Assembly (NCBI RefSeq): GCF_021491375.1
Contig: NZ_JAKEVY010000001.1
Span: forward strand, 930,001-994,000
DNA from: Flavihumibacter fluminis
GTDB taxonomy: Bacteria; Bacteroidota; Bacteroidia; Chitinophagales; Chitinophagaceae
DNA: 64,000 nucleotides
Direction: 5' to 3'
Shown here: one piece after another, positions 45,075 to 53,402 of the stretch
How the letters are laid out: each line of letters opens with the position of its first letter
Numbering within the stretch: position 1 is the stretch's first letter
Made by a program: the position numbers and the translations under genes
The notes under the pieces: model-generated
What the model was told of the DNA's origin: nothing
The model's input: the letters and a program-made list of their open reading frames with translations, nothing else
Database searches by the model: none

Positions 45075-45883
45075 TTACCGGATTGTTCAGCAGCTTTGCT
45101 TTCCCGGCGAAGCTGCTGTTCTTTTAGCGCCTCTGCCAGGTGCGGCACTTTCATCATGAATTTTTTACTTTGTTCAATCGCATCCATGATCTGCTCCAGG
45201 ATTTCTTCATTGGATGCTTCATAATCTATTTGCAGCGGCTCTTTAAACCGAACGGTAAGCAGGGATCCCCGCTTTTTGAAGCTCAATCCTTTTTTGGTAA
45301 ACGCCCGCCAGAAGCCGTTTATAACTACCGGTACTACAATCGGACGATTCTTTTTAATGATCAATGCGGTTCCTTTTCTTCCCGGCGCGAAAGCCTTGGT
45401 AGTTCCCTGGGGAAAAGTAATTACCCAGCTGCCCTGTAGCGCCCGTTCAATTTTCCGGGTGTCAGAAGGATCGAGTCCCCGTCTCACTTCCGTTGCCCCC
45501 TGTCTCCAGGTACGCTTTACTGTTAGTCCGCCTGCCAGCATAAAAAACTTACTGATCAAACTTCCCTTCATAGTTTCCTCCGCTGCCACATAATATACAT
45601 TGGTGAAGGGGTTGAGCAGGTAATAAGGAATACCCAGTTCATTTCGCTTTCCCCATTTTACAGCACAAAAAATATGGAGGAAGGTGATCACATCCGCAAA
45701 ATATGTCTGGTGATTACTGACAAACAATACATTGTTACGGGGTAATTTCTCAAGATGCTCCGTACCAGAAATTTTGAGTTTATTAAACCATACCAGTCCG
45801 GGATACGATACGAATCCGACAATCGCATATACCAGTTTACGAACCAGTCTGATTTGTTTCAATCGGTCGATGAATTGACTCAT
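45071..45883 (-). CDS. 1-acyl-sn-glycerol-3-phosphate acyltransferase (PlsC-like)
   Basis: 270 residues. The HX4D catalytic motif is FVSNHQTYFADV, the glycerol-phosphate motif is VITFPQGTTKAF (FPEGTR-like, with Gln instead of Glu), and PIVVPVVINGFWRAF is motif IV-like. One N-terminal membrane segment. Makes phosphatidic acid or a related lipid. The EGTR-to-QGTT change is common in Bacteroidota but reduces certainty about the acceptor. Confidence 0.88.
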   Translation of the reverse strand: MSQFIDRLKQIRLVRKLVYAIVGFVSYPGLVWFNKLKISGTEHLEKLPRNNVLFVSNHQTYFADVITFLHIFCAVKWGKRNELGIPYYLLNPFTNVYYVAAEETMKGSLISKFFMLAGGLTVKRTWRQGATEVRRGLDPSDTRKIERALQGSWVITFPQGTTKAFAPGRKGTALIIKKNRPIVVPVVINGFWRAFTKKGLSFKKRGSLLTVRFKEPLQIDYEASNEEILEQIMDAIEQSKKFMMKVPHLAEALKEQQLRRESKAAEQSGN

Positions 45884-45963
45884 GCATTGAAATTGGGTGA
45901 GCTAACCGGTTGCAATATAAGGATTTGGCAATACAATAACGGTTTTATCAAAAGCCCAGAGTG

Positions 45964-45971
45964 TATATTTG
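45964..45971 (+). promoter_or_regulatory. -7 box TATATTTG directly before a start codon
   Basis: Exact TAnnTTTG match ending three bases before the ATG at 45975, implying a leaderless message for the HAD phosphatase unless the true start is further downstream. Confidence 0.5.
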
Positions 45972-45974
45972 CGC

Positions 45975-46637
45975 ATGTCTCAAAACGCTGTGATTTTTGA
46001 TATGGACGGCCTGCTGATCGACTCTGAACCATTATGGCAGCAAGCTGGCATGGATACCCTTAAACTTTTCGGAATTCAGCTTACGCATGAACAATATATA
46101 ACCAGTACCGGACTCCGAACACCTGAATGGATTGATTATTGGTTTCACCAGTTTGGGATTGATCCTGACCATGCTCCAAAAGCAATTAGCACTATTGAAG
46201 AAGCCGCCATGGAAAAAATCCGCTTACAGGGCGAACCCATGCCCGGTGTTGGAACTATCCTGGAGTTTTTCCGTTCCAAGGGTTATCCTATCGCCATTGC
46301 CTCTTCCTCTCCCATGCGGATGATCGAAATGGTCATTCAAAAGCTGGGAATAGGATCTTATGTTCAAAAAGTCAGTTCCGCAGGTGAACTGGCTTTTGGC
46401 AAACCTCACCCGGAAGTCTTTATTCATTGTGCCGCGCAATTACAGGTAAAACCCATGCAATGCCTGGTTTTTGAAGATTCCTTCAATGGCCTCATTGCAG
46501 CCAAAGCCGCTAAAATGAAATGTGTGGTAGTGCCCGCTCCCGAAGTTTTTCACCAACCCAAATGGAGCGCCGCCGATCTGAAACTCGGCTCATTGGTGAA
46601 TTTTAATGAGCTGTTGTTGCAGGCGATATGGAAGTGA
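45975..46637 (+). CDS. HAD-family phosphatase (hexitol phosphatase/phosphoglycolate-like)
   Basis: 220 residues from ATG 45975. HAD motif I VIFDMDGLLIDSEP, motif II IAIASSSPMRMI, Lys of motif III in AFGKPHPEVF, motif IV in VFEDSFNGL. The cap domain is of the beta-PGM type. Small-sugar phosphatase activity is likely, substrate unknown. The stop TGA lies inside an inverted heptamer copy. Confidence 0.9.
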   Translation: MSQNAVIFDMDGLLIDSEPLWQQAGMDTLKLFGIQLTHEQYITSTGLRTPEWIDYWFHQFGIDPDHAPKAISTIEEAAMEKIRLQGEPMPGVGTILEFFRSKGYPIAIASSSPMRMIEMVIQKLGIGSYVQKVSSAGELAFGKPHPEVFIHCAAQLQVKPMQCLVFEDSFNGLIAAKAAKMKCVVVPAPEVFHQPKWSAADLKLGSLVNFNELLLQAIWK

Positions 46638-46651
46638 GACGTCAGATGTGA
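46634..46651. repeat. Inverted heptamer copy overlapping the HAD stop codon
   Basis: GTGAGACGTCAGATGTGA is the exact reverse complement of an 18-base segment that occurs twice in array C (46766-46783 and 46787-46804). The stop codon TGA of the HAD gene is bases 46635-46637 of it. A purine-rich stretch (46652-46690) follows. Confidence 0.9.
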
Positions 46652-46698
46652 AAAGGGAGAAAGGAGACGGGAGAAAGGAAACGGGAAAAAACAAAAAT

Positions 46699-46736
46699 AA
46701 AACGGGCAACCTAATTGGGTTGCCCGTTTTTATTTT
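46699..46736. terminator. Terminator between HAD and accC
   Basis: Thirteen-base stem AAAACGGGCAACC / GGTTGCCCGTTTT with a six-base loop, T-rich on the right and A-rich on the left, so it can serve both converging genes. Confidence 0.88.
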
Positions 46737-46758
46737 GGTGATCGACTTTAAACTCATT

Positions 46759-46835
46759 TCACGTCTCACATCTGACGTCTCACGTCTCACATCTGACGTC
46801 TCACGTCTCACATCTGACGTCTGACGTCTCACTTC
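46759..46835. repeat. Heptamer tandem array C, eleven units with 21-bp higher order
   Basis: Eleven phased 7-base units. The first nine form a triplet pattern repeated three times (TCACGTC, TCACATC, TGACGTC), so the period is 21 bases; then TGACGTC and TCACTTC. The accC stop codon (TCA on plus, 46829-46831) is the first part of the last unit, which therefore also encodes the penultimate Lys of AccC. Confidence 0.92.
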
Positions 46836-48166
46836 ATCTTAAACGTTTCCAAAAACTTAGTCGTGAAATTTCCGCTGCGGAAATCATCATTCTGCATCAG
46901 TTGTAGGTGGAATGGAATGGTTGTTTTTACACCTTCGATTACATACTCACTCAAGGCCCGATACATGGTATTGATGGCTTCATCACGGGTACGCGCAACC
47001 GTAATCAATTTTCCGATCATGGAATCATAATACGGAGGAATGGTATAACCTGCATACACGTGGCTGTCTACCCGCACCCCATGACCACCCGGGGTATGAA
47101 GTGTTGTAATCCGACCCGGACTTGGACGAAAATCATTATAGGGATCTTCGGCGTTGATCCGGCATTCAATTGCATGCATCTGGGGTTCATAATCCCGTCC
47201 GCTGATGGATTCACCCATCGCAATCTTTATCTGTTCCTTGATCAGGTCAAAATTGATTACTTCTTCCGTTACACAGTGCTCCACCTGGATACGGGTATTC
47301 ATTTCCATGAAATAGAAATTCCGGTGTTTGTCTACCAGGAATTCGATGGTACCAACACCTTCATAGTTGATAGCGGAAGCGGCTTTCTTTGCTGCCTCAC
47401 CCATAGCCTGGCGTAATTCAGGCGTCATGAACGGTGAAGGAGATTCTTCTACCAGTTTCTGGTGACGGCGCTGAATAGAGCAATCCCTTTCACTCAGGTG
47501 GCAGACTTTTCCATAGCGGTCGCCGGCAACCTGGATTTCAATATGACGGGGCTCTTCCACAAATTTCTCCATGTAAACGCCATCGTTTTTGAACGCTGCC
47601 AGTGCTTCTGCCTTGGCGGTATTATAAGCCCGCTCCATTTCTTCTTTCTGCCATACTACACGCATCCCTTTACCACCACCACCGGCAGTTGCTTTTAAAA
47701 TCACGGGATAACCCATATTTTCCGCAACAGAATAGGCTTCATCCAAACTGTCAAGGAGCCCTTCGGAACCGGGAATCACCGGAACGCCTGCACGAATCAT
47801 GGTTTCCTTGGCCGTGATCTTATCACCCATAGAGCGAATCTGATCAGGTTGGGGACCGATAAATTTAATGCCGTGCTCACCGCAGATTTCCGCAAAACGG
47901 GCATTCTCCGCCAGGAATCCGTATCCGGGGTGAATAGCATCCGCATTGGTGATTTCTGCCGCCGCCATCAGGTGCGGAATATTGAGGTAGGAATCAGCGC
48001 TTTGAGGGCGACCGATACAAACTGCCTCATCAGCAAATTTTACGTGTAAACTATCTTTATCCGCTGTGGAATAGACCGCAATGGTTTTAATACCCATCTC
48101 CCGACAGGTACGAATAACCCGAAGCGCAATTTCACCGCGGTTAGCGATTAATACTTTTTTAAACAT
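46829..48166 (-). CDS. accC: Acetyl-CoA carboxylase, biotin carboxylase subunit
   Basis: 445 residues. Carboxylates biotin on AccB using ATP and bicarbonate, the first step of fatty-acid synthesis. [41 protein letters not shown] (ATP), [20 protein letters not shown] and [13 protein letters not shown] are standard. Third gene of efp-accB-accC. The C-terminus MK-stop lies in a heptamer repeat. Confidence 0.98.
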   Translation of the reverse strand: MFKKVLIANRGEIALRVIRTCREMGIKTIAVYSTADKDSLHVKFADEAVCIGRPQSADSYLNIPHLMAAAEITNADAIHPGYGFLAENARFAEICGEHGIKFIGPQPDQIRSMGDKITAKETMIRAGVPVIPGSEGLLDSLDEAYSVAENMGYPVILKATAGGGGKGMRVVWQKEEMERAYNTAKAEALAAFKNDGVYMEKFVEEPRHIEIQVAGDRYGKVCHLSERDCSIQRRHQKLVEESPSPFMTPELRQAMGEAAKKAASAINYEGVGTIEFLVDKHRNFYFMEMNTRIQVEHCVTEEVINFDLIKEQIKIAMGESISGRDYEPQMHAIECRINAEDPYNDFRPSPGRITTLHTPGGHGVRVDSHVYAGYTIPPYYDSMIGKLITVARTRDEAINTMYRALSEYVIEGVKTTIPFHLQLMQNDDFRSGNFTTKFLETFKMK

Positions 48167-48186
48167 CTTCGGAAAGAATTAGTGCA

Positions 48187-48687
48187 TTAAGCGGGTTCTA
48201 CCAGGAATAAAGGCTGGTCGTATTCAACCGGAGACGCATCGTCTACCAGGATCTTAACTACTTTACCTTTTATCTCACTCTCGATCTCATTGAAGAGTTT
48301 CATGGCTTCGATGATACAAACCACTTTACCTGGATTGATTTCATCTCCCACTTCAACAAAAAGCGGTTTATCGGGTGAGGGACGACGATAGAAGGTTCCG
48401 ATCATGGGACTTTTAATCGTAATCAGATTGCTTGGAACTGCGTCAGCCGATTTAGGTTTATCTCCGTTGCCAGCAGGAGCAGTGGCCGCAGGGGCGTTAG
48501 CAGCCGGTGCAGCGGGAGCCTGGGCGGCAGGTGCAGCGGGTGCATACATAGGAGCAGCAACCACCTGCTGAATGTTGTCTTGTTTTTGCTTAATCGTGAC
48601 CTTGAACCCTTTTTCTTCAATCGTCAGTTCACCGATGTTCGACTTGTTGATCAATCGGATCAACTCCTGAATTTGTTTGAAATCCAT
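48187..48687 (-). CDS. accB: Acetyl-CoA carboxylase biotin carboxyl carrier protein
   Basis: 166 residues from ATG 48687 (MDFKQIQELIRL). N-terminal helix, an Ala/Pro-rich linker (about 45-80) and the C-terminal biotinyl domain with the biotin site CIIEAMKLFNEIESE. The linker is typical of AccB. Located between efp and accC, an arrangement common in bacteria. Confidence 0.97.
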   Translation of the reverse strand: MDFKQIQELIRLINKSNIGELTIEEKGFKVTIKQKQDNIQQVVAAPMYAPAAPAAQAPAAPAANAPAATAPAGNGDKPKSADAVPSNLITIKSPMIGTFYRRPSPDKPLFVEVGDEINPGKVVCIIEAMKLFNEIESEIKGKVVKILVDDASPVEYDQPLFLVEPA

Positions 48688-48738
48688 TGTACTGAATTTA
48701 CAGTTGGTGATCAATTTAGGCGGCTAAGATAAGGAAAA

Positions 48739-48758
48739 TGCCCCTCCGCAGAGGGGCA
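48739..48758 (-). terminator. Weak terminator or attenuator between efp and accB
   Basis: Eight-base stem TGCCCCTC / GAGGGGCA with a four-base loop; on the minus strand it is followed by TTTTCCTT. It may lower accBC expression relative to efp. Confidence 0.6.
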
Positions 48759-48778
48759 CTAACATCTTTCATTAAAAA

Positions 48779-49345
48779 TTACTCTTTTACGCGCTCCACG
48801 TAGTCACCGGTTTTGGTGTTCACGCGGATCAATTCCCCTTCGTTCACAAAAAGCGGAACCATCACGGTTGCACCGGTTTCCACTGTTGCGGGCTTAAGGG
48901 TACGGGTAGCCGTATCCCCTTTCATGCCGGGTTCGCTATAAGTTACCTTCAGAACTATTTTATCCGGCAGTTCGATACTCATGGGAGTATCGGTTTCGGT
49001 ATTTACCAGCACGGATACTTCCTGTCCGTCTTTTAAAAACTGGGGAGCATCCACCAGACTCTCCTGGGCTACGATTTGTTCGAAGGTTTCATTGTCCATG
49101 AAGTTATAACCGCTGTCGTCTTTGTAGAGGAACTGAAAATTCTTGCGCTCTACACGAATGGGATAAATGGTATCGCCACTGTTCCAGGTTTGTTCTATCG
49201 TACGGTTATTGTCCACACCTTTCAGCTTTGCCCAAACCTTGGCGGCTGCACGTGCAGTCTTGTTTTCTCCAAACTCAACGATCTTGTACAGGCTTCCATC
49301 GAGTTTGATAATCAGGCCACGGCTGATATCGGAGGTATTTGCCAT
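48779..49345 (-). CDS. efp: Translation elongation factor P, Arg32 type
   Basis: 188 residues. Relieves ribosome stalling at polyproline stretches. The three-domain structure is intact (KGDTATRTLKPATVETGATV near the C-terminus). The tip of domain I reads FGENKTARAAAKVWAKLKG: Arg32 takes the place of the usual conserved Lys, and the loop resembles the rhamnosylated EF-P of Pseudomonas (NKSGRNAA) more than the PGKG loop. Modifying enzymes are not in the window. Its own -7 and -33 boxes lie at 49387-49419. Confidence 0.96.
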   Translation of the reverse strand: MANTSDISRGLIIKLDGSLYKIVEFGENKTARAAAKVWAKLKGVDNNRTIEQTWNSGDTIYPIRVERKNFQFLYKDDSGYNFMDNETFEQIVAQESLVDAPQFLKDGQEVSVLVNTETDTPMSIELPDKIVLKVTYSEPGMKGDTATRTLKPATVETGATVMVPLFVNEGELIRVNTKTGDYVERVKE

Positions 49346-49386
49346 AATTAATTACAGTTTTCTGCTATATACAATTAGTAAGGGAG

Positions 49387-49419
49387 CAAAATTACTGCAA
49401 TTCGGCAATAGGCAGCAAA
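49387..49419 (-). promoter_or_regulatory. Predicted efp promoter (TTTG, 21 bases, TAATTTTG)
   Basis: On the minus strand TTTG (49416-49419) and the exact -7 box TAATTTTG (49387-49394) are 21 bases apart, near the Bacteroidota standard. The efp ATG lies 41 bases further on. Confidence 0.6.
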
Positions 49420-49430
49420 TTTTTAGCAGA

Positions 49431-51272
49431 TCACTGTTTTTTTCTCATCACTACAATTACCCCGTTTTTTCCTTTAGCTCCGAATCGTTCAGTTGCCTTT
49501 TTATCTTTATAAACAGTAATGGACTCAATAGACTCTGGTTTCATTTTCTTAAATTCTTCCGGACTCATCTCCTGACCATCAACAATATAAAGCGGACTCG
49601 CTTCAGACTTCGCATAACCGGTAACTGTTATGGGTTCAAGTTTACCGACAGGATCAGCAGCAGCATTGTCCGATTTTGTATCGATCAGGATAACGCCCTC
49701 TTTCGCCCGCTCCCCGTACTTAACAACCGCCTGTTCATTTTTTATTACATGGATTGCTTTGATTCGGTTGGGATCAATTAGAGATACATCTTCTTTTGTC
49801 CACTCCTTACCATTTACAAAATAAAGAGGCCCTCCATCTTTTGGCATTTGCAGTTCAACCCGCTTGCCAGTGATTGTTGCATTTTGTTCCTCATCAACTT
49901 CCACCTTTGAATCTCCTTCACTGATCACCATCAGTTTTTGCTTATCAGGAGCCGGTGGGGCAGCGGGTGGCGCTGGTGGCGCCGGCGTTGCAGGCGAAAC
50001 TGGAGCCGCAGGAGCAACGGGTATCGTTTTTCCAGGAGCAGGAGGAGCAGGAGGTGGTGGTGGTGGAGGTAGAGGTGGAGGTGGTAGCTCACCATACTGC
50101 TGCTCATATAGTGCCTTATTGGCATTCCATTCATCCAACGACATGGATTTTACCTTCTTTTTTTTCTGATCCAAAATGGTAACTTCTCCAATCCCGTTCT
50201 TTTCGGTTATCCTAATGTGATACCCTTTATCGGTTGGTCCAGCCAGGTAGGATCTCTTAGAGGCTGGTACCGTGTCGTTTTGCTGTCCTGCTAAACCTGG
50301 TAACAGTTCAGGAATATGTTCCAGATTTGTATGCTGTACCTGTCCCTCATCCTGTACCAGCCGAAGTAATGCTGGAGAATGGACTGCTTCAGGAACTTCC
50401 TGCAACTCCTGTTTTTTTCTAAAGGCCAGTAATAATATGGCGGCCAGCGGCACCGCAAAAGCAAATTTTACCAGGTGTATGCGCGCTGATCTGATTTTGT
50501 TCATCATAACAATTCTTGTTTTTAAGGCTGAAAAATTGAGGTGACTAGCCATGCTGAAATTGCGCTGGCCCACCACTTTTACCAGGAGGTATTGATATTG
50601 CCTCCGATCAACGCCATGTGTTAGTACCTGCCGGTCTGCAATGAATTCCAGATTTTGCCGGATGGCATGCCGAAGTATCCAGGCAAACGGATTAAACCAA
50701 TTCAATACCAGCAGTAGTTCAGCCAACATCATGTCCGCGGTATGATGCTGCCGAACGTGTACCATTTCATGACGAATGATATCTTTTAAATCCTCTTCAC
50801 TGTGCAAAGCAGGATTGACATAAACAGAACGTCCAAAGGAAAACGGAATAATGTTTCCCGTTACTGCATACAATTTAATATCCTCACCCCCCAACAATGC
50901 CGCCCTTTTGGATAAACGACGATAAGAAAGGTACTGCATGAGAATTCGTAAGGCCATCATTATTGAACCGGCAACTATAATCCCATTCAGCAAATACCAG
51001 TAATTGAAATTGCCTGTACCTGCAGCTACGGATGAAGGCTTCCAGTTACCTAATGCAGGCAGTTGCTGCAATGCGCTCAAATCGACCCTGTCAGCTTCCA
51101 GCCACCAACCAATATCCAGCAATGGAAGCAGGAAACAACTTAAGGGATAAACCAGCAGATACCACCTGTTCCAATTATAGAAGGTCAGCTTTCGCAGGAA
51201 CAACTGGTAAAAAATCGTTACCAGCGATAAACTGATGGTAAATTTTACCAGATATACAAGCATATCATTCAT
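49431..51272 (-). CDS. M56 family (BlaR1-like) membrane metallopeptidase with proline-rich linker and two SusC-plug-like tails
   Basis: 613 residues. N-terminal membrane helices and the zinc site HEMVHVRQHH (His168, Glu169, His172), then VLNWFNPFAW: a BlaR1/MecR1-type signal-transducing protease. After the last helix (about 270-285) comes a periplasmic part with a long Pro/Ala-rich linker (about 392-442), then two related modules: HVIKNEQAVVKYGERAKEGV and TVYKDKKATERFGAKGKNGV. These resemble the plug signature of SusC-type TonB receptors. Paired with blaI four bases upstream. The ligand is unknown; beta-lactam sensing should not be assumed. Confidence 0.9.
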   Translation of the reverse strand: MNDMLVYLVKFTISLSLVTIFYQLFLRKLTFYNWNRWYLLVYPLSCFLLPLLDIGWWLEADRVDLSALQQLPALGNWKPSSVAAGTGNFNYWYLLNGIIVAGSIMMALRILMQYLSYRRLSKRAALLGGEDIKLYAVTGNIIPFSFGRSVYVNPALHSEEDLKDIIRHEMVHVRQHHTADMMLAELLLVLNWFNPFAWILRHAIRQNLEFIADRQVLTHGVDRRQYQYLLVKVVGQRNFSMASHLNFSALKTRIVMMNKIRSARIHLVKFAFAVPLAAILLLAFRKKQELQEVPEAVHSPALLRLVQDEGQVQHTNLEHIPELLPGLAGQQNDTVPASKRSYLAGPTDKGYHIRITEKNGIGEVTILDQKKKKVKSMSLDEWNANKALYEQQYGELPPPPLPPPPPPPAPPAPGKTIPVAPAAPVSPATPAPPAPPAAPPAPDKQKLMVISEGDSKVEVDEEQNATITGKRVELQMPKDGGPLYFVNGKEWTKEDVSLIDPNRIKAIHVIKNEQAVVKYGERAKEGVILIDTKSDNAAADPVGKLEPITVTGYAKSEASPLYIVDGQEMSPEEFKKMKPESIESITVYKDKKATERFGAKGKNGVIVVMRKKQ

Positions 51273-51276
51273 GGTA

Positions 51277-51639
51277 TCATTTTGTTTTTTTTCCTTCTAT
51301 CATGTCCAGGATTTCTTTCAATTCTTCCTTGCTTAATTGATCCTGTTCCACAAAAAAATTGACCATCGCCTTATAGGAATTATCAAAATAACCTTTGATA
51401 AAATCAGTCATAAACCGCATTTTATACTCCTCTTCGCTTATGGCTGCCCGATAGACATAGGTATTGCCGATCAGCCGGCTTTTTAAGAAGCCTTTTTTCT
51501 CCAGGTTCTTCACCGTGGATGCCAGGGTGGTATAAGGCGGCGCTTCTTTCATTTTCTCCAAAAAGGCTTTTACATTACCCTCCCCTGTCTGCCAGATCAC
51601 CTGCATGGCCTGTTCTTCCGGTAAACTCAACTTTTCCAT
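51277..51639 (-). CDS. BlaI/MecI/CopY family repressor
   Basis: 120 residues. Winged helix (LPEEQAMQVIWQTGEGNVKA, YTTLASTVKNLEKKGFLKSR) followed by a dimerisation tail ending in EELKEILDMIEGKKTK. Represses its own operon until cleaved by, or released through, the M56 partner (family knowledge). Twin operators lie 4-38 bases upstream of the ATG. Confidence 0.93.
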   Translation of the reverse strand: MEKLSLPEEQAMQVIWQTGEGNVKAFLEKMKEAPPYTTLASTVKNLEKKGFLKSRLIGNTYVYRAAISEEEYKMRFMTDFIKGYFDNSYKAMVNFFVEQDQLSKEELKEILDMIEGKKTK

Positions 51640-51642
51640 TTC

Positions 51643-51677
51643 TACGAAGTTTTCGTAAACCTACGATATTTTCGTAG
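51643..51677. promoter_or_regulatory. Twin BlaI-type operators
   Basis: Two dyads with identical arms TACGA and TCGTA and five-base spacers: TACGAAGTTTTCGTA (51643-51657) and TACGATATTTTCGTA (51662-51676). Their centres are 19 bases apart. Placed directly before blaI and 66 bases before the divergent thioredoxin-like gene, so both directions may be controlled. Confidence 0.85.
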
Positions 51678-51743
51678 ATAATTCCAAATTAAATTCTAAA
51701 AAAAATAGTTAATGAATTTAATAGGTAATGGCAGCCTATTTTT

Positions 51744-52307
51744 ATGAAAAATCAACACGCACGCATGTACCGATACTGCATAAGCAACAAGAGCTTTCAA
51801 CCAGTGGGCAAATTTATTCTGGCGATCCTTTTTCTGATAGCAACGCAGGAATTCAGCTTTTCCCAGGAAAAGGCGGCCGCCACTCCCGCCCCCTATGAGC
51901 GTTTTAAAAACCTCCCCCCTTTTGAATTGAAGGGACTGGATGGGAAAACAATCAAACGCGATAACCTGCTTAAAAACCGGGGCACGATCCTGATGTTCTT
52001 CAGTCCGGATTGCCACCACTGCCTCCAGCAAATGGATTGGATGAAACAGGTTAAGGAAGAATTGAAACCTTACAATTTTGTATTGGCTACCTACCAGCCG
52101 CTGGAAGATCTTAAAGGATTTTACCAGAGCTATAAACTGGATGAATGGAAAAATATTTATATCGGGAGGGATGAGAAATATTTTCTGCCACCCTATTTCA
52201 GGATCAAAAACCTGCCATTTATAGCCCTCTATGATAAGAAGGGGCAGCTCCTATCAGTATTTGAAGGTAATACCAAAACAGACCTGATTCTTGCTTCTTT
52301 TAAATGA
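51744..52307 (+). CDS. Thioredoxin-like (TlpA/redoxin) protein, exported
   Basis: 187 residues from the ATG at 51744; an internal ATG at 51765 is possible. The N-terminal segment (GKFILAILFLIATQEFSFSQ) acts as signal or anchor. Thioredoxin fold with active site MFFSPDCHHCLQQM (CHHC). Cis-Pro is in IKNLPFIALYDKKG. Probably a periplasmic thiol oxidoreductase. Divergent from blaI across its operators. Confidence 0.82.
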   Translation: MKNQHARMYRYCISNKSFQPVGKFILAILFLIATQEFSFSQEKAAATPAPYERFKNLPPFELKGLDGKTIKRDNLLKNRGTILMFFSPDCHHCLQQMDWMKQVKEELKPYNFVLATYQPLEDLKGFYQSYKLDEWKNIYIGRDEKYFLPPYFRIKNLPFIALYDKKGQLLSVFEGNTKTDLILASFK

Positions 52308-52327
52308 ACAGAAGTAGTTGCAAGTCC

Positions 52328-52335
52328 TATCTTTG
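52328..52335 (+). promoter_or_regulatory. -7 box TATCTTTG upstream of mdh
   Basis: Exact TAnnTTTG match 38 bases before the mdh ATG. The leader contains two CACCGCA direct repeats (52336-52342, 52354-52360). Confidence 0.5.
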
Positions 52336-52373
52336 CACCGCAAATTATTATTTCACCGCATAATTTTATTTCC

Positions 52374-53303
52374 ATGAAAGTTACCGTAGTTGGTGCCGGA
52401 GCCGTTGGAGCTACCTGTGCAGACAACATTGCCAGAAAGGAACTCTGTGAAGAGCTGGTTTTATTAGATATCAAAGAAGGTTTAGCCGAAGGAAAGGCGC
52501 AGGATATGATGCAATCTGCTACCCTGCTCGGATTTGATACCCGCATTATTGGAAGCACGAATGATTACAGTAAAACTGCCGGCAGTGATGTGGTAGTGGT
52601 AACTTCCGGTATTCCCCGTAAACCCGGAATGACCCGTGAAGAATTGATCGGCACTAACGCAGGTATAGTACGTACTGTTTGCGAAAATATTCTGAAATAT
52701 TCCCCTAACGCTATTTTTATCATCATTTCCAACCCGATGGATACCATGACTTACCTGGCATTGCAGGCAACCGGTATCGCTAAAAACAGAATCATTGGTA
52801 TGGGTGGAACATTGGATAGTGCCCGTTTCAAATACCAGCTCAGCCAACGCCTGAACTGCTCACCTTCTGATCTGAATGCAGTTGTAGTAGGTGGTCATGG
52901 TGATACTACCATGATTCCATTGATCCGGTATGCCACCTGGAATTCTGTTCCAGTTACGAATTTCCTTTCACAAAACGACCAGGAAGCAATCGTAAAAGAC
53001 ACTATGGTTGGTGGTGCTACGCTTACCAAACTAATCGGAACCTCAGCCTGGTATGCTCCCGGAGCAGCTGGTGCGGCCCTGGTGGAAAGCATTGTGCGCG
53101 ATGAGAAAAAACTCTTCACCTGCTGCGTAGCCCTGGAAGGTGAATATGGTCTTTCTGACATCTGCCTGGGTGTTCCGGTGGTAATCGGAAAGAACGGCTG
53201 GGAAAAAATTGTTGAATTCGGACTGAATGAAGAAGAGCAGGCTTTGTTCAACAAAAGTGCAGAAGCTGTTCGTACTATGAACGATGTTCTTAAAACTCTC
53301 TAA
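52374..53303 (+). CDS. mdh: Malate dehydrogenase
   Basis: 309 residues, LDH-like malate dehydrogenase. Oxidises malate to oxaloacetate with NAD in the TCA cycle. VVGAGAVGATCADNIARKEL binds NAD, the substrate Arg is in GIPRKPGMTREEL, and the catalytic His is in VVGGHGDTTMIPL. Single gene followed by a strong terminator. Confidence 0.97.
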   Translation: MKVTVVGAGAVGATCADNIARKELCEELVLLDIKEGLAEGKAQDMMQSATLLGFDTRIIGSTNDYSKTAGSDVVVVTSGIPRKPGMTREELIGTNAGIVRTVCENILKYSPNAIFIIISNPMDTMTYLALQATGIAKNRIIGMGGTLDSARFKYQLSQRLNCSPSDLNAVVVGGHGDTTMIPLIRYATWNSVPVTNFLSQNDQEAIVKDTMVGGATLTKLIGTSAWYAPGAAGAALVESIVRDEKKLFTCCVALEGEYGLSDICLGVPVVIGKNGWEKIVEFGLNEEEQALFNKSAEAVRTMNDVLKTL

Positions 53304-53323
53304 GTCAACTGATTAGAATAAAC

Positions 53324-53349
53324 AAAAAGCCGCCCTGTGCGGCTTTTTT
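53324..53349 (+). terminator. Rho-independent terminator after mdh
   Basis: Stem AAAAAGCCGC / GCGGCTTTTTT with a five-base loop and T-run, 21 bases after the mdh stop. Confidence 0.92.
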
Positions 53350-53402
53350 CATTTCATTCATCGAATTTTTTTTTAATTTCTCAAAAAAAACAAGCCCAAC
53401 TA

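Noticed and set aside
46590-46832. Open frames on both strands with TSDVRRE-like or LTSDVSR-like repeats
   Set aside because: They arise from the 21-base periodic heptamers and have no independent coding signal; each runs into an established gene.
49864-50169. Gly-rich open frame on plus
   Set aside because: It is the antisense of the Pro/Ala-rich linker of the M56 protein; Pro codons read as Gly on the opposite strand.
51277-51639. Beta-lactam resistance module
   Set aside because: The BlaI-M56 pair lacks a beta-lactamase or PBP2a gene nearby and the sensor domain is not penicillin-binding-like.
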